From assembly GCA_041395725.1 (NCBI GenBank), contig JAWKZW010000001.1, positions 4,753,501 to 4,817,500 on the forward strand: 64,000 bases of DNA, read 5' to 3'. Within the stretch, counting starts at the first letter, position 1. Every line of letters begins with the position of its first letter. The translations under genes were made by a program, and so were the position numbers. This document shows, one piece after another, positions 27,723 to 36,478 of the stretch. Origin of the DNA: Gammaproteobacteria bacterium. Lineage in GTDB: Bacteria; Pseudomonadota; Gammaproteobacteria; Pseudomonadales; Pseudohongiellaceae. The notes beneath the pieces are model-generated. The model saw only the letters and a program-made list of their open reading frames with translations, did no database searches and was not told where the DNA came from.

Positions 27723-28589
27723 TCAGCCGACCATTTCAGTTGTTGATAAAGCGGTGTTTTCATCAACCCTGCAGGTGATCAACTCGGCGGGTAATCGCTC
27801 AAAATAGATATTTCGAACTTCAACACCGGGATGAACAAAGTCAAGTTCTTCCGCCGCCATTTCTTCAAGCCTGAATTCGTTGTCAGCTTTCTGTTTGAAA
27901 GATTCTGCACAGACATACACCGGCACACCGTGATAACTGGCGGACAATGCCATCGAGACTGTACCCACCTTGTTGATTACCGAGCCGTCTGCCAACACCG
28001 TGTCGGCCCCCAGGATCACCTTGTCGACCCGGGGTACAAACAGGTCGACCTCAGCATCCGTGATAAAAGTGACGGAGATACCCAGATCAGCCACGAGCTC
28101 GGCCAGTACTGTGCCCTCATTGCCAGGACGGGATTCGGTAACTATTACCCGGTTCTGGCAACCGGTTTCAGCCAGCCGCTGAAAAAGCTGGCGCACCGTC
28201 GAACTGAGACTGTGGGTCATGATGACATCATCTGGCGCAATCCGCTCCAGCATGGATGTTACTATGGCCTTCTGCTGGCCGTGGACCTGGCGAATTGCCT
28301 GCTCACAGATGCCGCTCACCAGACTACCGAAATGCTGCTGCTCGTTTTCCGGTACTTCTGCGATGCGATCATAGAGCTGCTGCAGAATGTTTTGCAGCGC
28401 AGCCATGCTGGGGCGGCTGCTCTGCAGCTCTGATATCAGTGCCAACAAAACAGCGCGCAGCCTGGTGGGAGATTCGTTACTTTGTTCCGTGCTCAGCGCG
28501 GCGATTTTTTCCAGCGCCAGCAACGCCAGCTCCGTGGAACCGTGGCTCCTGTCGCGGGAAACGAAATCTAGCATTTCTTGAGGACTCAT
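27723..28589 (-). CDS. eIF-2B alpha/beta/delta-like protein (MtnA / ribose-1,5-bisphosphate isomerase fold)
   Basis: The product has 288 residues with a helical N-terminal half and a Rossmann-like C-terminal half. Family markers are IMTHSLSSTV, VIVTESRPGNEGTVLAELVADLGI, DLFVPRVDKVILGADTVLADGSVINKVGT and PVYVCAESFK. In MtnA and the archaeal R15P isomerase, TH is followed by a catalytic Cys. Here the residue is Ser (THSLSS), as in eIF-2B-type members. The second acid (GAD) and NKVGT are kept. Sugar-phosphate isomerase activity is therefore possible but not assured. The AMP-phosphorylase-like gene lies 4 kb downstream. Confidence 0.88.
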   Translation of the reverse strand: MSPQEMLDFVSRDRSHGSTELALLALEKIAALSTEQSNESPTRLRAVLLALISELQSSRPSMAALQNILQQLYDRIAEVPENEQQHFGSLVSGICEQAIRQVHGQQKAIVTSMLERIAPDDVIMTHSLSSTVRQLFQRLAETGCQNRVIVTESRPGNEGTVLAELVADLGISVTFITDAEVDLFVPRVDKVILGADTVLADGSVINKVGTVSMALSASYHGVPVYVCAESFKQKADNEFRLEEMAAEELDFVHPGVEVRNIYFERLPAELITCRVDENTALSTTEMVG

Positions 28590-28722
28590 TGCTGTTTTTA
28601 TTTTTATCGCAATTCAAGCCAGTCTGGCGGGAAGTAAAACCACCCGAAGAATTTTGGATACTAAAGATTATACGGCGACAGCACAAGAGGGGCCTGGGGC
28701 TTACCCTGCTTTGACAGCCAGC

Positions 28723-28929
28723 TCAGTGCCGACGATCTCTCGTACGCCGGCCACCCTGGCGGCGCTCGGCAATCCTGCGCTCCCCCTCGCGACGATCGAT
28801 GAAGCCGGGGTCGGCCTCCAGTAATTCCTCCAGACTGGCTTCACTCTTCCTGCGCTGTGACTTGCGGCGCTCCGCGACACGGCACTCGCCAATGCGTCGC
28901 TCTCGAATGTCCTGGCTACGATCAGCCAT
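28723..28929 (-). CDS. Arginine-rich microprotein, 68 residues
   Basis: ATG 28929 follows AGAGG at suitable spacing. The product is highly charged, with repeated RRxxERR motifs (RRIGECRVAERRKSQRRKS, RREGERRIAERRQGGRRTRDRR) around one acidic patch (EELLEADPGF). No family is recognised. Nucleic-acid or membrane binding is suggested only by composition. It lies 134 bp upstream of the eIF-2B-like gene on the same strand and may be co-transcribed. The uneven composition leaves some doubt that it is coding. Confidence 0.5.
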   Translation of the reverse strand: MADRSQDIRERRIGECRVAERRKSQRRKSEASLEELLEADPGFIDRREGERRIAERRQGGRRTRDRRH

Positions 28930-29329
28930 TTTTCTACCTCTCACTCTCTACCACGACTCTGCAGTATGCACGGGGTTGTCCTTGGCATTGAACTCCACTG
29001 GCTGTCAGCACCCGGGCCCGTCAGCGTATGTCATTCAGGCAACTGCACTGTATCAACTTAAAGAACCTCTGATTAATCAGGGATTCCTCGAACACCATTA
29101 TCGGCAAATCCGCGATAAATTCCTGTGAAATGGTTCCAGCTTTGGAAAAAGAAGCGTTTTTTCAACACCTTCCGCTGCAAATCTAAAAAACCGCTTTGGT
29201 TTCTCGAAGTCAGTCCTTGCTGCCACAAGGCCTCGTGGCGCGCTGCGCTTTACCTGGTCGCACTTTCGGGTATATCCTGCTAGGGAACGGGGACTGTCTG
29301 CAATAACAACAAACCTGAGGAGGCTCTCA
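28930..29329. other. Intergenic region with a 12-bp palindrome
   Basis: CTGATTAATCAG (29069-29080) is a perfect palindrome. AAGAACCTCTGATTAATCAG resembles AGGAACCTTTGATTAATAAG at about 21615, so the sequence may be dispersed. No gene is visible in the 400 bp; the right end is the promoter region of the aminotransferase. Confidence 0.45.
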
Positions 29330-30685
29330 ATGGCCCGAATCACCGGAATCAACCGTCGCACTTTCATGAAGAACGCTGGCTTAACTGCCCTGGCGGGTGC
29401 AACCGCAACCGCGGGCACACTGTCACCAAATACGACGCAGGCGGCTACGCCCTCTTCCAATACCCGCCTCAATAATGGCAAGTATGACCTCGATACACCC
29501 TACGACCGGCGGGGCTCAAACTGCGCCCGCTGGGATTCCCCGGTAAGAACCTACGGCGACAAATTCAAGTACGGAATGGGAATCGCCTCTCTGGACTTTC
29601 AGGCGCCTCCCTGTATCGCCGAAGCGCTGGCCGAGCGGCTGCAGCACGAGAGTTGGGGCTATATCAGCAGCACCGATTCACTGCGCGATGCGATCGTTCA
29701 ATGGAATGGCACCCGCCACGGTATGGACCTGGATCCGAATTCCATAGTTATCTCTCATGGCGTCTATCCGGGCGTTATCGCCGGGCTGCGTACATTCGTT
29801 CCTGCCGGAACAAAGACCTTAATGCTGTCACCGATATATAACGGCTTTTACTCAATGTGTCAGCACACCCGGGCAGACACTGTCGACAGCCCCATGGTCT
29901 ATAGCAACGGCCGGTGGGAGATCGACTGGGAAGACCTGGAGTCGAAGATGACGCCAGACGTCAATGCCATGATCGTCTGCAACCCACAGAACCCGACCGG
30001 CAACGTCTGGACGCAAGAGGAACTGCTGCGCATCGGGCGCCTGTGCCTGGATCATCAGATCGTCGTGCTGTCCGATGAAATACACTCTGACTTTGTTCGG
30101 GCTGGGCATAAATATGTGCCCTTCGCGAGCCTGCCCGACGCCGAAGTGGTAAACAACAGCGTCTCCTTTAATGCCGTCAGCAAGACCTTTAACCTGGCGG
30201 GCATGAAAAACGCCTATTTTTACAGCCGCAACCCTACCCTGCTTGGCAGGGTGCGCCAGAATCACCGTGCCGATCTCAATATACTCGGCGTGATAGCAAA
30301 CGAAGCGGCTTACCGTGAAGGTGGCGAATGGTTTGATCAGGTCATGCCTTACATTGATGCCAATCACACCTGGGTGGAGCATTTCGTGAAACGCAATATG
30401 CCCATGGTGGAATACAAACGGGCCGAGGGCACGTTCCTTACCTTCCTTGACTTCAGCCGCGCAATGTCTGCCATCAACGCCAGTGACATGGCGAAAGAAA
30501 TGGGCCTTCGATCTCCAGAGCACTATTTTCAGGACTGGCTGGTGGAAAGATCCGGCGTACTGCTGAATCCGGGAACCACCTATGGCGAGGGCGGCGCTGG
30601 TCACATGCGAATCAACGTAGCCTCGGCACGGGTCGTTGTAGAAGATGCCTTCCAGGCTATGGCCGAGGCTTTACGGAGCGTCTAG
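29330..30685 (+). CDS. Tat-exported PLP-dependent aminotransferase/beta-lyase (MalY/PatB-like)
   Basis: GAGGAGG precedes ATG 29330; the product has 451 residues. The N-terminus is a twin-arginine signal (NRRTFMKNAG, then alanine-rich to TTQAATP). The fold-type I body contains NPQNPTGNVW (cofactor loop), DEIHSDFV and the PLP lysine K285 in SFNAVSKTFNLAGMKN. The order resembles MalY/PatB cystathionine beta-lyases, which cleave C-S bonds to give aminoacrylate; an aminotransferase role is the alternative. Tat export fits a protein folded around a cytoplasmic cofactor. A second Tat-exported PLP enzyme follows. Confidence 0.88.
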   Translation: MARITGINRRTFMKNAGLTALAGATATAGTLSPNTTQAATPSSNTRLNNGKYDLDTPYDRRGSNCARWDSPVRTYGDKFKYGMGIASLDFQAPPCIAEALAERLQHESWGYISSTDSLRDAIVQWNGTRHGMDLDPNSIVISHGVYPGVIAGLRTFVPAGTKTLMLSPIYNGFYSMCQHTRADTVDSPMVYSNGRWEIDWEDLESKMTPDVNAMIVCNPQNPTGNVWTQEELLRIGRLCLDHQIVVLSDEIHSDFVRAGHKYVPFASLPDAEVVNNSVSFNAVSKTFNLAGMKNAYFYSRNPTLLGRVRQNHRADLNILGVIANEAAYREGGEWFDQVMPYIDANHTWVEHFVKRNMPMVEYKRAEGTFLTFLDFSRAMSAINASDMAKEMGLRSPEHYFQDWLVERSGVLLNPGTTYGEGGAGHMRINVASARVVVEDAFQAMAEALRSV

Positions 30686-30775
30686 ATGCCGAGCTTCGCA
30701 GTTTGTAAGCGAAGTCTCTGACCAACAATCATGTTAAACAGAGCGGCGTCCAGCCGGACGCCCCAGGAGTCAGTA

Positions 30776-31927
30776 ATGAAAACAACGCGACGAGGATTTG
30801 TTAAAACAGTAGGTCTCGGTACCGCTGCCGCCGGGCTGCTGTCAGGCACGGCGATTCTGAGCAGGACCGCTGAAGCCCAGACCAGGCAAGCACACCATTC
30901 CGGCATCTACGATGGCGGCATAATGCAGCTCAATCAGAATGAAAGCGCCCGGGGCCCTGGCCCTAAGACCATCGAAGCCGTTCACAATCACACCAGTAAA
31001 CGGATGGGCCGCGGTTATTCGCCGGATCATGTGAATGAACTCCAGGAAGGCATTGCCGCTTACTACAATGTGGACACCAGCAATGTACAGCTGGCTACTG
31101 GATCCACTCCTTTACTGCAGGGTGCGGTCAGGGCTTTCTGCTCCTCCAGCAAAAAATTTGTCACACCGATGCCCACCTACTCCACCAGCGAGGCCACCGC
31201 CAGACAGATTGGCGTACCGATAACCCATCTGGATCTGGACAGTTCGATGGCTATCGATCTGAATACCCTCGCAGAGGCAGGGCGCGGTGCGGGCCTGGTT
31301 TATTTCTGCAACCCTAATAACCCTACCGGTACCGTCCACGGCCCCGATGCTGTAGAGCAGTTCGTCCGCCGGGTCATGCGCGAGTCCCCGGACACCCTGA
31401 TTCATATCGACGAAGCCTATATCAACTATACCCGGCCGGGCGCGATGAAAACTGCATTGCCTCTGGCCATGGAGTTTGAAAACGTATTCATTACCCGCTC
31501 CTTTTCCAAGGCTCACGGCCTGGCCGGTATGCGAATCGGCTACGCGCTCGGGCAGGAGTCGACCCTGACTGCGATTCGTCAGGCATGGGGAATGGGCGAC
31601 GTGAACATGCTGGCAGCAGTTGCCGCGCTCACTGCCCTTGAAGACAAAGCGCATATCGAGTGGGAAGCGGAGGAGAACGCCCGGGTGCGGGATTTTACTA
31701 TCGCAGCATTCCGGGACATGGGTTATCAGGTGCCGGATTCCCACACCAACCACATCTTCGTCAACCTGGGCATGCCCGCCCGCCAGTTCCGCGAGGCCTG
31801 CCTCCAGGAAAAGGTTCTGGTGGGTCGTGATTTCCCGCCGCTGCAGAACACCCACTGCCGTATATCACTCGGCAGCATGGAAGAAATGCAGAAAGCCGTG
31901 GAGGTGTTCCGCAAGGTGCTGGCCTGA
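30776..31927 (+). CDS. Tat-exported histidinol-phosphate-aminotransferase-like PLP enzyme
   Basis: AGGAG precedes ATG 30776, which opens a twin-arginine signal (TTRRGFVKTVGLGTAAAG); the product has 383 residues. Fold-type I motifs are FCNPNNPTGTVHG, LIHIDEAYINYTRPG and the PLP lysine K245 in RSFSKAHGLAGMRIG. The layout matches HisC-type aminotransferases, but no his genes are nearby and the enzyme is exported, so it probably acts on other amino acids. It lies 90 bp after the other Tat-exported PLP gene and is probably co-transcribed. A terminator follows. Confidence 0.88.
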   Translation: MKTTRRGFVKTVGLGTAAAGLLSGTAILSRTAEAQTRQAHHSGIYDGGIMQLNQNESARGPGPKTIEAVHNHTSKRMGRGYSPDHVNELQEGIAAYYNVDTSNVQLATGSTPLLQGAVRAFCSSSKKFVTPMPTYSTSEATARQIGVPITHLDLDSSMAIDLNTLAEAGRGAGLVYFCNPNNPTGTVHGPDAVEQFVRRVMRESPDTLIHIDEAYINYTRPGAMKTALPLAMEFENVFITRSFSKAHGLAGMRIGYALGQESTLTAIRQAWGMGDVNMLAAVAALTALEDKAHIEWEAEENARVRDFTIAAFRDMGYQVPDSHTNHIFVNLGMPARQFREACLQEKVLVGRDFPPLQNTHCRISLGSMEEMQKAVEVFRKVLA

Positions 31928-31997
31928 CCTGAGTCAGGCCACCGGGCATCAGCTGCGCTGAACAGAGCTCAGCAAATAGCCCGTCGGCGATCAGCAC

Positions 31998-32042
31998 AAG
32001 GCCAGCGTGACCGCCCCCCCGGGTTGGCCCCCTGGCCTTTTT
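31998..32042 (+). terminator. Probable terminator after the PLP-enzyme pair
   Basis: AAGGCCAG (31998-32005) pairs with CTGGCCTT (32032-32039), with T-richness after it. The loop is long (26 nt) and GC-rich, with inner pairing possible. It separates the genes from the convergent RidA gene. Confidence 0.65.
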
Positions 32043-32100
32043 CCATTGCCGGAATGAATGTCTCCGGCAATGGACTGACCCGGTCCGGCATCAATCAGTG

Positions 32101-32550
32101 CTACTGGCGCTTTACCGCAATAGCCTGCATTTCAAATCGGGCATTAAACAGCAGTGTCCCGGCCCCAATGAAAGCCCGGGCCGGAAATTCCTGTGAAAAA
32201 TAGCGGCGATACACACTATTGAAAACATCGTAGTGGGCAACATCGGAGCAGAAGATCTGCACATAAACCAAATCGTCCATGGTCATTCCAGCCTCCAGCA
32301 GAATGTCCTGAATGGAATCGAGAAGGTTACGCGCCTCTTCGGCCGGGTCTTCCGGCACCTGGCGGCCTTCAAGACCCAGCGTTCCAGAAATATACAGCGT
32401 ATCGCCAGTCAGCACGGCGCTGCTGAACGGAGGTCCGTCTTCACTGGAAGAGTCTGACGGGCCGATATAGGAACGCTGCGCGCTGACCAGCCCCGGCAGG
32501 AGCAGCAGTGCTACCACGCCGGACAGCACCAGTTTATTAATCCTGTTCAT
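32101..32550 (-). CDS. Exported RidA-family (YjgF/UK114) protein
   Basis: ATG 32550 follows GAGGGA and opens a Sec signal (NKLVLSGVVALLLLPGLVSAQ); the mature part is about 128 residues. The RidA core is recognisable (SSAVLTGDTLYISGTLG, GMTMDDLVYVQIFCSD, FPARAFIGAGTLL, FEMQAIAVKR), including the Arg used for the carboxylate of imine substrates. Cytosolic RidA hydrolyses reactive enamine/imine intermediates from PLP enzymes. Export is unusual and fits the two exported PLP enzymes next door. It is convergent with them. Confidence 0.88.
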   Translation of the reverse strand: MNRINKLVLSGVVALLLLPGLVSAQRSYIGPSDSSSEDGPPFSSAVLTGDTLYISGTLGLEGRQVPEDPAEEARNLLDSIQDILLEAGMTMDDLVYVQIFCSDVAHYDVFNSVYRRYFSQEFPARAFIGAGTLLFNARFEMQAIAVKRQ

Positions 32551-32761
32551 TTTTCCCTCGCATTTATCTGTTTGGACAGATGTCATTGTGCGCCTTTCAG
32601 GCCAGGCTGAAAACCACTTGACTGCAATCCATGAATTGCGGGCTTGCACATAGCTGCCGATACCTGTTCTGGTTACAATAACTCCTGCTGTTCCCGCCAT
32701 TGGCGGAAACAGCGCTGAGGGATTCCAACGAGCATCCACAGAAAATACGGGCTGGCGCGCC

Positions 32762-34333
32762 ATGAAATCTTCCAGAAAATCCACCAACCTGTCTTCAGCT
32801 CAAGCTCCCACCTTGAAGCTGGTGCGCTTGGGCATTGACACCTATCACGAAAATGTCGTGTACCTGCATCGGGATTGCGAAGTCTATCGGACCGAGGGGT
32901 TCCAGGCCCTGAGTAAAGTCAGAATCTGTGGGGACGGACAGCGGATTCTGGCGGTGCTGAACGTTGTTGACGATGACCGCATTGTTCTGACCGATCAACT
33001 GGCTCTCTCCGAGCAGGCCTTTGACAATCTGGGCCTCAAGGAAGGCGAACTGGTGTCGGTGGAACATGCAGGACCGCCTGTCTCCATGAACTCAGTACGC
33101 CGCAAGATCGATGGTGAGCGTCTTAGCTCCGAAGAATTCAGCCACATCATCCAGGACATAACCGAGAGTCGCTACTCCAAGATGGAAATTGCCTCCTTTC
33201 TGGTGGCGACGGGTAAAACCGAGCTGGACCGGGATGAAGTGCTGTACCTGACGCAGGCCATGGTGGGCTCCGGAGAACAGCTTGACTGGAGTGAAGACCT
33301 GGTGGCCGACAAGCATTGCATCGGTGGCATTCCTGGCAACCGCACCTCCATGCTGGTGGTACCCATCGTGGCAGCCCATGGTATGTTGATTCCCAAAACC
33401 TCCAGCCGTGCCATCACCTCGCCGGCAGGTACAGCCGATACCATGGAAGTGTTGGCCGAAGTCAACCTGAGCATTGGCAGGCTGCACGATATTGTAAGGA
33501 AAGAACGAGGCTGCATGGCCTGGGGCGGTACAGCCCGACTGTCGCCCGCCGACGATATCATGATCTCAGTAGAACGTCCGCTGGGAATCGATTCTCAGGG
33601 GCAGATGGTGGCCTCGATTCTGTCCAAGAAACTGGCAGCGGGCTCAACCCACCTGCTTATAGATATCCCGGTGGGTCCCACTGCCAAAATCCGACGGATG
33701 TCTGATGCCCAGCGGCTGCGTAAACTGTTTGAGTTCGTTGGCGACCAATTGAACCTGCACCTGGAGGTGGTTATTACCGATGGACGCCAGCCCGTGGGGA
33801 ATGGTATCGGGCCCAAGCTGGAGGCCCGTGATGTCATGTCGGTGCTGGAGAACAACCCGCAAGCACCGCAGGATCTGCGCCAGAAGTCACTGCAACTGGC
33901 GGGCCGGATTCTGGAATTCGACCCTGATGTACGGGGTGGCTCGGGTTTTTCAATTGCGCGGGACATTCTGGATTCGGGCCGCGCACTGACCAAGATGAAC
34001 TCCCTGATCAAGGCGCAGGGCGCCCGCGATCCTGATTGGGAGCTGGGCAGGCTGGTACATGAAGTCTGCGCCCCGGAGAGCGGAATTGTGACCGCAATCG
34101 ACAATCTGCAGATGGCGCATATTGCACGCTTTGCAGGTGCACCAATGGATAAGGGTGCCGGTGTTGATCTGTGCAGAAAGTTGGGCGACCCGGTTGAAAA
34201 AGGCGACCCTCTTTACCGGGTATTCGCCCAGTTTCCCGCCGATTTCAAATTCGCGCGACAGTTATGTGAAGAGGACAGCGGATACCGGATAGGCCGGGAC
34301 GAATTCATACCGAAACCTTTTGTGGAGTTCTGA
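32762..34333 (+). CDS. Thymidine/AMP phosphorylase-family protein (putative nucleoside phosphorylase)
   Basis: The product has 523 residues, longer than typical DeoA (about 440), as in AMP-phosphorylase-type members. Family blocks are ESRYSKMEIASFLVATG, KHCIGGIPGNRTSMLVVPIVAAHG, KTSSRAITSPAGTADTMEVLAEV, GGTARLSPADDIM, PVGPTAKIRR and VDLCRKLGDPVEKGDPLYRV. The family performs phosphorolysis of a nucleoside or NMP to base plus ribose (bis)phosphate. Its stop overlaps the start of the PRPP-synthetase gene by one base (TGATG), suggesting coupled translation and a shared nucleotide role. The substrate cannot be set by inspection. Confidence 0.88.
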   Translation: MKSSRKSTNLSSAQAPTLKLVRLGIDTYHENVVYLHRDCEVYRTEGFQALSKVRICGDGQRILAVLNVVDDDRIVLTDQLALSEQAFDNLGLKEGELVSVEHAGPPVSMNSVRRKIDGERLSSEEFSHIIQDITESRYSKMEIASFLVATGKTELDRDEVLYLTQAMVGSGEQLDWSEDLVADKHCIGGIPGNRTSMLVVPIVAAHGMLIPKTSSRAITSPAGTADTMEVLAEVNLSIGRLHDIVRKERGCMAWGGTARLSPADDIMISVERPLGIDSQGQMVASILSKKLAAGSTHLLIDIPVGPTAKIRRMSDAQRLRKLFEFVGDQLNLHLEVVITDGRQPVGNGIGPKLEARDVMSVLENNPQAPQDLRQKSLQLAGRILEFDPDVRGGSGFSIARDILDSGRALTKMNSLIKAQGARDPDWELGRLVHEVCAPESGIVTAIDNLQMAHIARFAGAPMDKGAGVDLCRKLGDPVEKGDPLYRVFAQFPADFKFARQLCEEDSGYRIGRDEFIPKPFVEF

Positions 34334-35208
34334 TGCTGCTTGGGTTTGAAGATTACCGGAATCAGGCGAAAAATCTCGCCACCGCTCTGGGTGAAGAGTA
34401 CGCAGAAGTTTCTGTGCACCGTTTCCCTGATGGCGAAAGCAAAGTGACACTGCCTGCCGGGCTGCCGGAGCACGTGACCTGCTGCCGCAGCCTCGATCGT
34501 CCCAATGACAAGCTGATCGAACTGCTGCTGGCCGCCACTGCGGCACGACAGCTGGGCGCCCGGCGCGTTTCGTTGATAGCACCTTATCTGTGCTACATGC
34601 GCCAGGACATTGCGTTCTATCCTGGCGAGGCAATCAGTCAACAGATCGTCGGCAGTTTTCTTGCCGGGCTGTTTGACGATGTTATTACCGTGGACCCCCA
34701 CCTTCACCGGATTCACGCACTGCAGGAGGCAATCCCACTGCAGAACAGCCTGGCCGTATCGGCCGGGCCGGCGATGAGCCGTTTTCTCCGGGCCCGCGAC
34801 AATCCGTTACTGCTTGGCCCGGACAGCGAATCTCTGCAGTGGGTGGAAACCATTGCCAGAGACTGTGGCCTGGAGTTCGGGGTGGGGAGCAAGACACGCT
34901 CCGGCGACCGCCAGGTGACCGTTGAGCTCCCCGACCTGGCAATGACCGGCCGCGAAATCGTGCTGGTGGACGATGTGGTCAGCAGTGGCGAGACTGTGGC
35001 CATCGCCGCCTCCCAGTGCCTGCAAAAGGGCGCGACGCGCGTGAATGTACTGGTAACCCACGCTCTGTTTGCCCCGGGTGCTCAGCAGCGCATGCGTGAG
35101 GCTGGTGTCGCGGAGATCTGGAGCACTGACAGTATCAGCCATGCCAGCAACTGTATCTCCCTGGCCCCGCTATTGGCGGAAGCGGCACAGCAGCTGGCGG
35201 CAGAATAG
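34333..35208 (+). CDS. Ribose-phosphate pyrophosphokinase (PRPP synthetase) paralog
   Basis: The product has 291 residues, about 20 shorter than housekeeping Prs. It has two phosphoribosyltransferase-type halves with HRFPDGESKVTLP, RQDIAFYPGEAISQQIVGSFLAGL, DDVITVDPHLHRI and the PRPP loop IVLVDDVVSSGETVAIAA. It would make PRPP from ribose 5-phosphate and ATP in the cytoplasm. The 1-bp overlap with the upstream phosphorylase gene points to a dedicated salvage unit rather than the general supply of PRPP. Confidence 0.9.
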   Translation: MLLGFEDYRNQAKNLATALGEEYAEVSVHRFPDGESKVTLPAGLPEHVTCCRSLDRPNDKLIELLLAATAARQLGARRVSLIAPYLCYMRQDIAFYPGEAISQQIVGSFLAGLFDDVITVDPHLHRIHALQEAIPLQNSLAVSAGPAMSRFLRARDNPLLLGPDSESLQWVETIARDCGLEFGVGSKTRSGDRQVTVELPDLAMTGREIVLVDDVVSSGETVAIAASQCLQKGATRVNVLVTHALFAPGAQQRMREAGVAEIWSTDSISHASNCISLAPLLAEAAQQLAAE

Positions 35209-35507
35209 TGTGATCTGGTTAGAAAAGCAGGAAAAATCCCACTCAAAATTAAAGTTTTTCTCAAAAAGCATGACACAAGCAATAAAAATCCAGACACATT
35301 TACTATTAAATTCAGTCAGGTACTGGACAAACTCGAGGTTTCGGGTGACGATAACCCCGCTATCAGTAGCGGGCTGATCCAGCGCCTGCGTGGCTTGACC
35401 CGCCAGACACCGTGATTGGCGCCGGGGCCGCAGTGACGGGCAAGCAGGCAAAAGAATTATCAAAAAAACAAGACAGATCAGAATACAGGACTCAAAGGAA
35501 ACACGTT

Positions 35508-36419
35508 TTGAACAAACTTGTTCTTGGCTTCTTAACTGCATCGAGCCTGACACTGGCTCTTAGCGCCCACGCACAGACTTTGCGGGGATCGTCATCTTCA
35601 ATTGAAAGGCAGAACAATCTGGCGGTGGCCTACGGGTTTACCTTCGTGCAGACCGCCCAGCACATGTCTCGCCTGGTAGAGGGTGGGCAACTGGTCCGCG
35701 TACTGCCCACCCAGAGTCTGACATTGCATGATGTCTCGTTTCCGTACGCTCGCGCTGGCGTCAAACTTTTCGTCAATCGCCTCAGTACCCAATACCGCAA
35801 TGCCTGCGGTGAAAAACTGACGGTGACCAGCCTGTCGAGACCTATAGACCAACAGCCTCCCAATGCTGCCACCCGCTCCGTCCATCCGGCTGGCATGGCC
35901 GTGGATCTGCGTGTGCCCAGGGGCCGTCAATGCCGTTCCTGGCTGGAAAATACACTCTTATCCCTGGAAGCCAAGGGTGTGCTGGATGTAACCCGGGAAA
36001 GACGTCCACCCCATTATCATGTCGCGGTGTTTGTCGAGAGTTATGAAAGCTATGTAGCTTCGATGATTGGCGGCACCAGCCAGTACATTGTTCGGCGTGG
36101 TGATACCCTGTCAGAGATTTCCGCGCTGACTGGTATCAGTGTCGCCAGAATCAGAGCGGCCAACTCACTGAACGGGGACATGATTCGCGTGGGTCAGGAA
36201 TTGCAGATCCCCACAACGGGAAGTGAAGGCACCGCGACATCGACTACCAGAGAGCTTGCCCGTGTCAGTCTGGTCAATCACAAGGTTAGGAAAGGTGACA
36301 CCCTGTGGCGCATTGGCAACCAGTACGGCACCACGGTCGCCACCATCATGATGGAGAACAAGCTGGATGACGATACGCTTCAGGTCGGGCAGGAGCTGCG
36401 CATCCCCATTTCTCAGTAA
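35508..36419 (+). CDS. Secreted LysM protein with DUF5715/M15-like metallopeptidase domain
   Basis: Translation probably begins at TTG 35508, nine bases after AAGGA, because a clean signal peptide follows (NKLVLGFLTASSLTLALSAHAQ); the product has 303 residues. The middle domain contains SVHPAGMAVDLRV and PPHYHVAVF, giving a possible H...D...H zinc set like M15/VanY-type peptidases. Two C-terminal LysM modules follow (YIVRRGDTLSEISALTG, HKVRKGDTLWRIGNQYG). A role in cutting or remodelling peptidoglycan is likely. The 299 bp before it are AT-rich, with a small CCCGCTA/TAGCGGG hairpin at 35356-35373. Confidence 0.84.
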   Translation: MNKLVLGFLTASSLTLALSAHAQTLRGSSSSIERQNNLAVAYGFTFVQTAQHMSRLVEGGQLVRVLPTQSLTLHDVSFPYARAGVKLFVNRLSTQYRNACGEKLTVTSLSRPIDQQPPNAATRSVHPAGMAVDLRVPRGRQCRSWLENTLLSLEAKGVLDVTRERRPPHYHVAVFVESYESYVASMIGGTSQYIVRRGDTLSEISALTGISVARIRAANSLNGDMIRVGQELQIPTTGSEGTATSTTRELARVSLVNHKVRKGDTLWRIGNQYGTTVATIMMENKLDDDTLQVGQELRIPISQ

Positions 36420-36450
36420 GTCGTTGAGCCTCGCCCCCTGTCAGTCAGTG

Positions 36451-36478
36451 GCGGACCAGTAAATTATTTACTGGCCGC
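36451..36478. other. Hairpin between convergent genes
   Basis: GCGG-CCAGTAAAT pairs with ATTTACTGG-CCGC with one bulge and one unpaired base at the tip. It includes the TAA stop of the minus-strand gene (36468-36470). It has no T-run, so termination is uncertain. Confidence 0.55.

Noticed and set aside
27393..27746. Plus-strand open frame of 117 codons
   Set aside because: No ribosome-binding site, odd composition and overlap with the end of the eIF-2B-like gene.
30776..31927. Biosynthetic histidinol-phosphate aminotransferase (hisC)
   Set aside because: The Tat signal and the absence of other his genes argue against a role in histidine synthesis.
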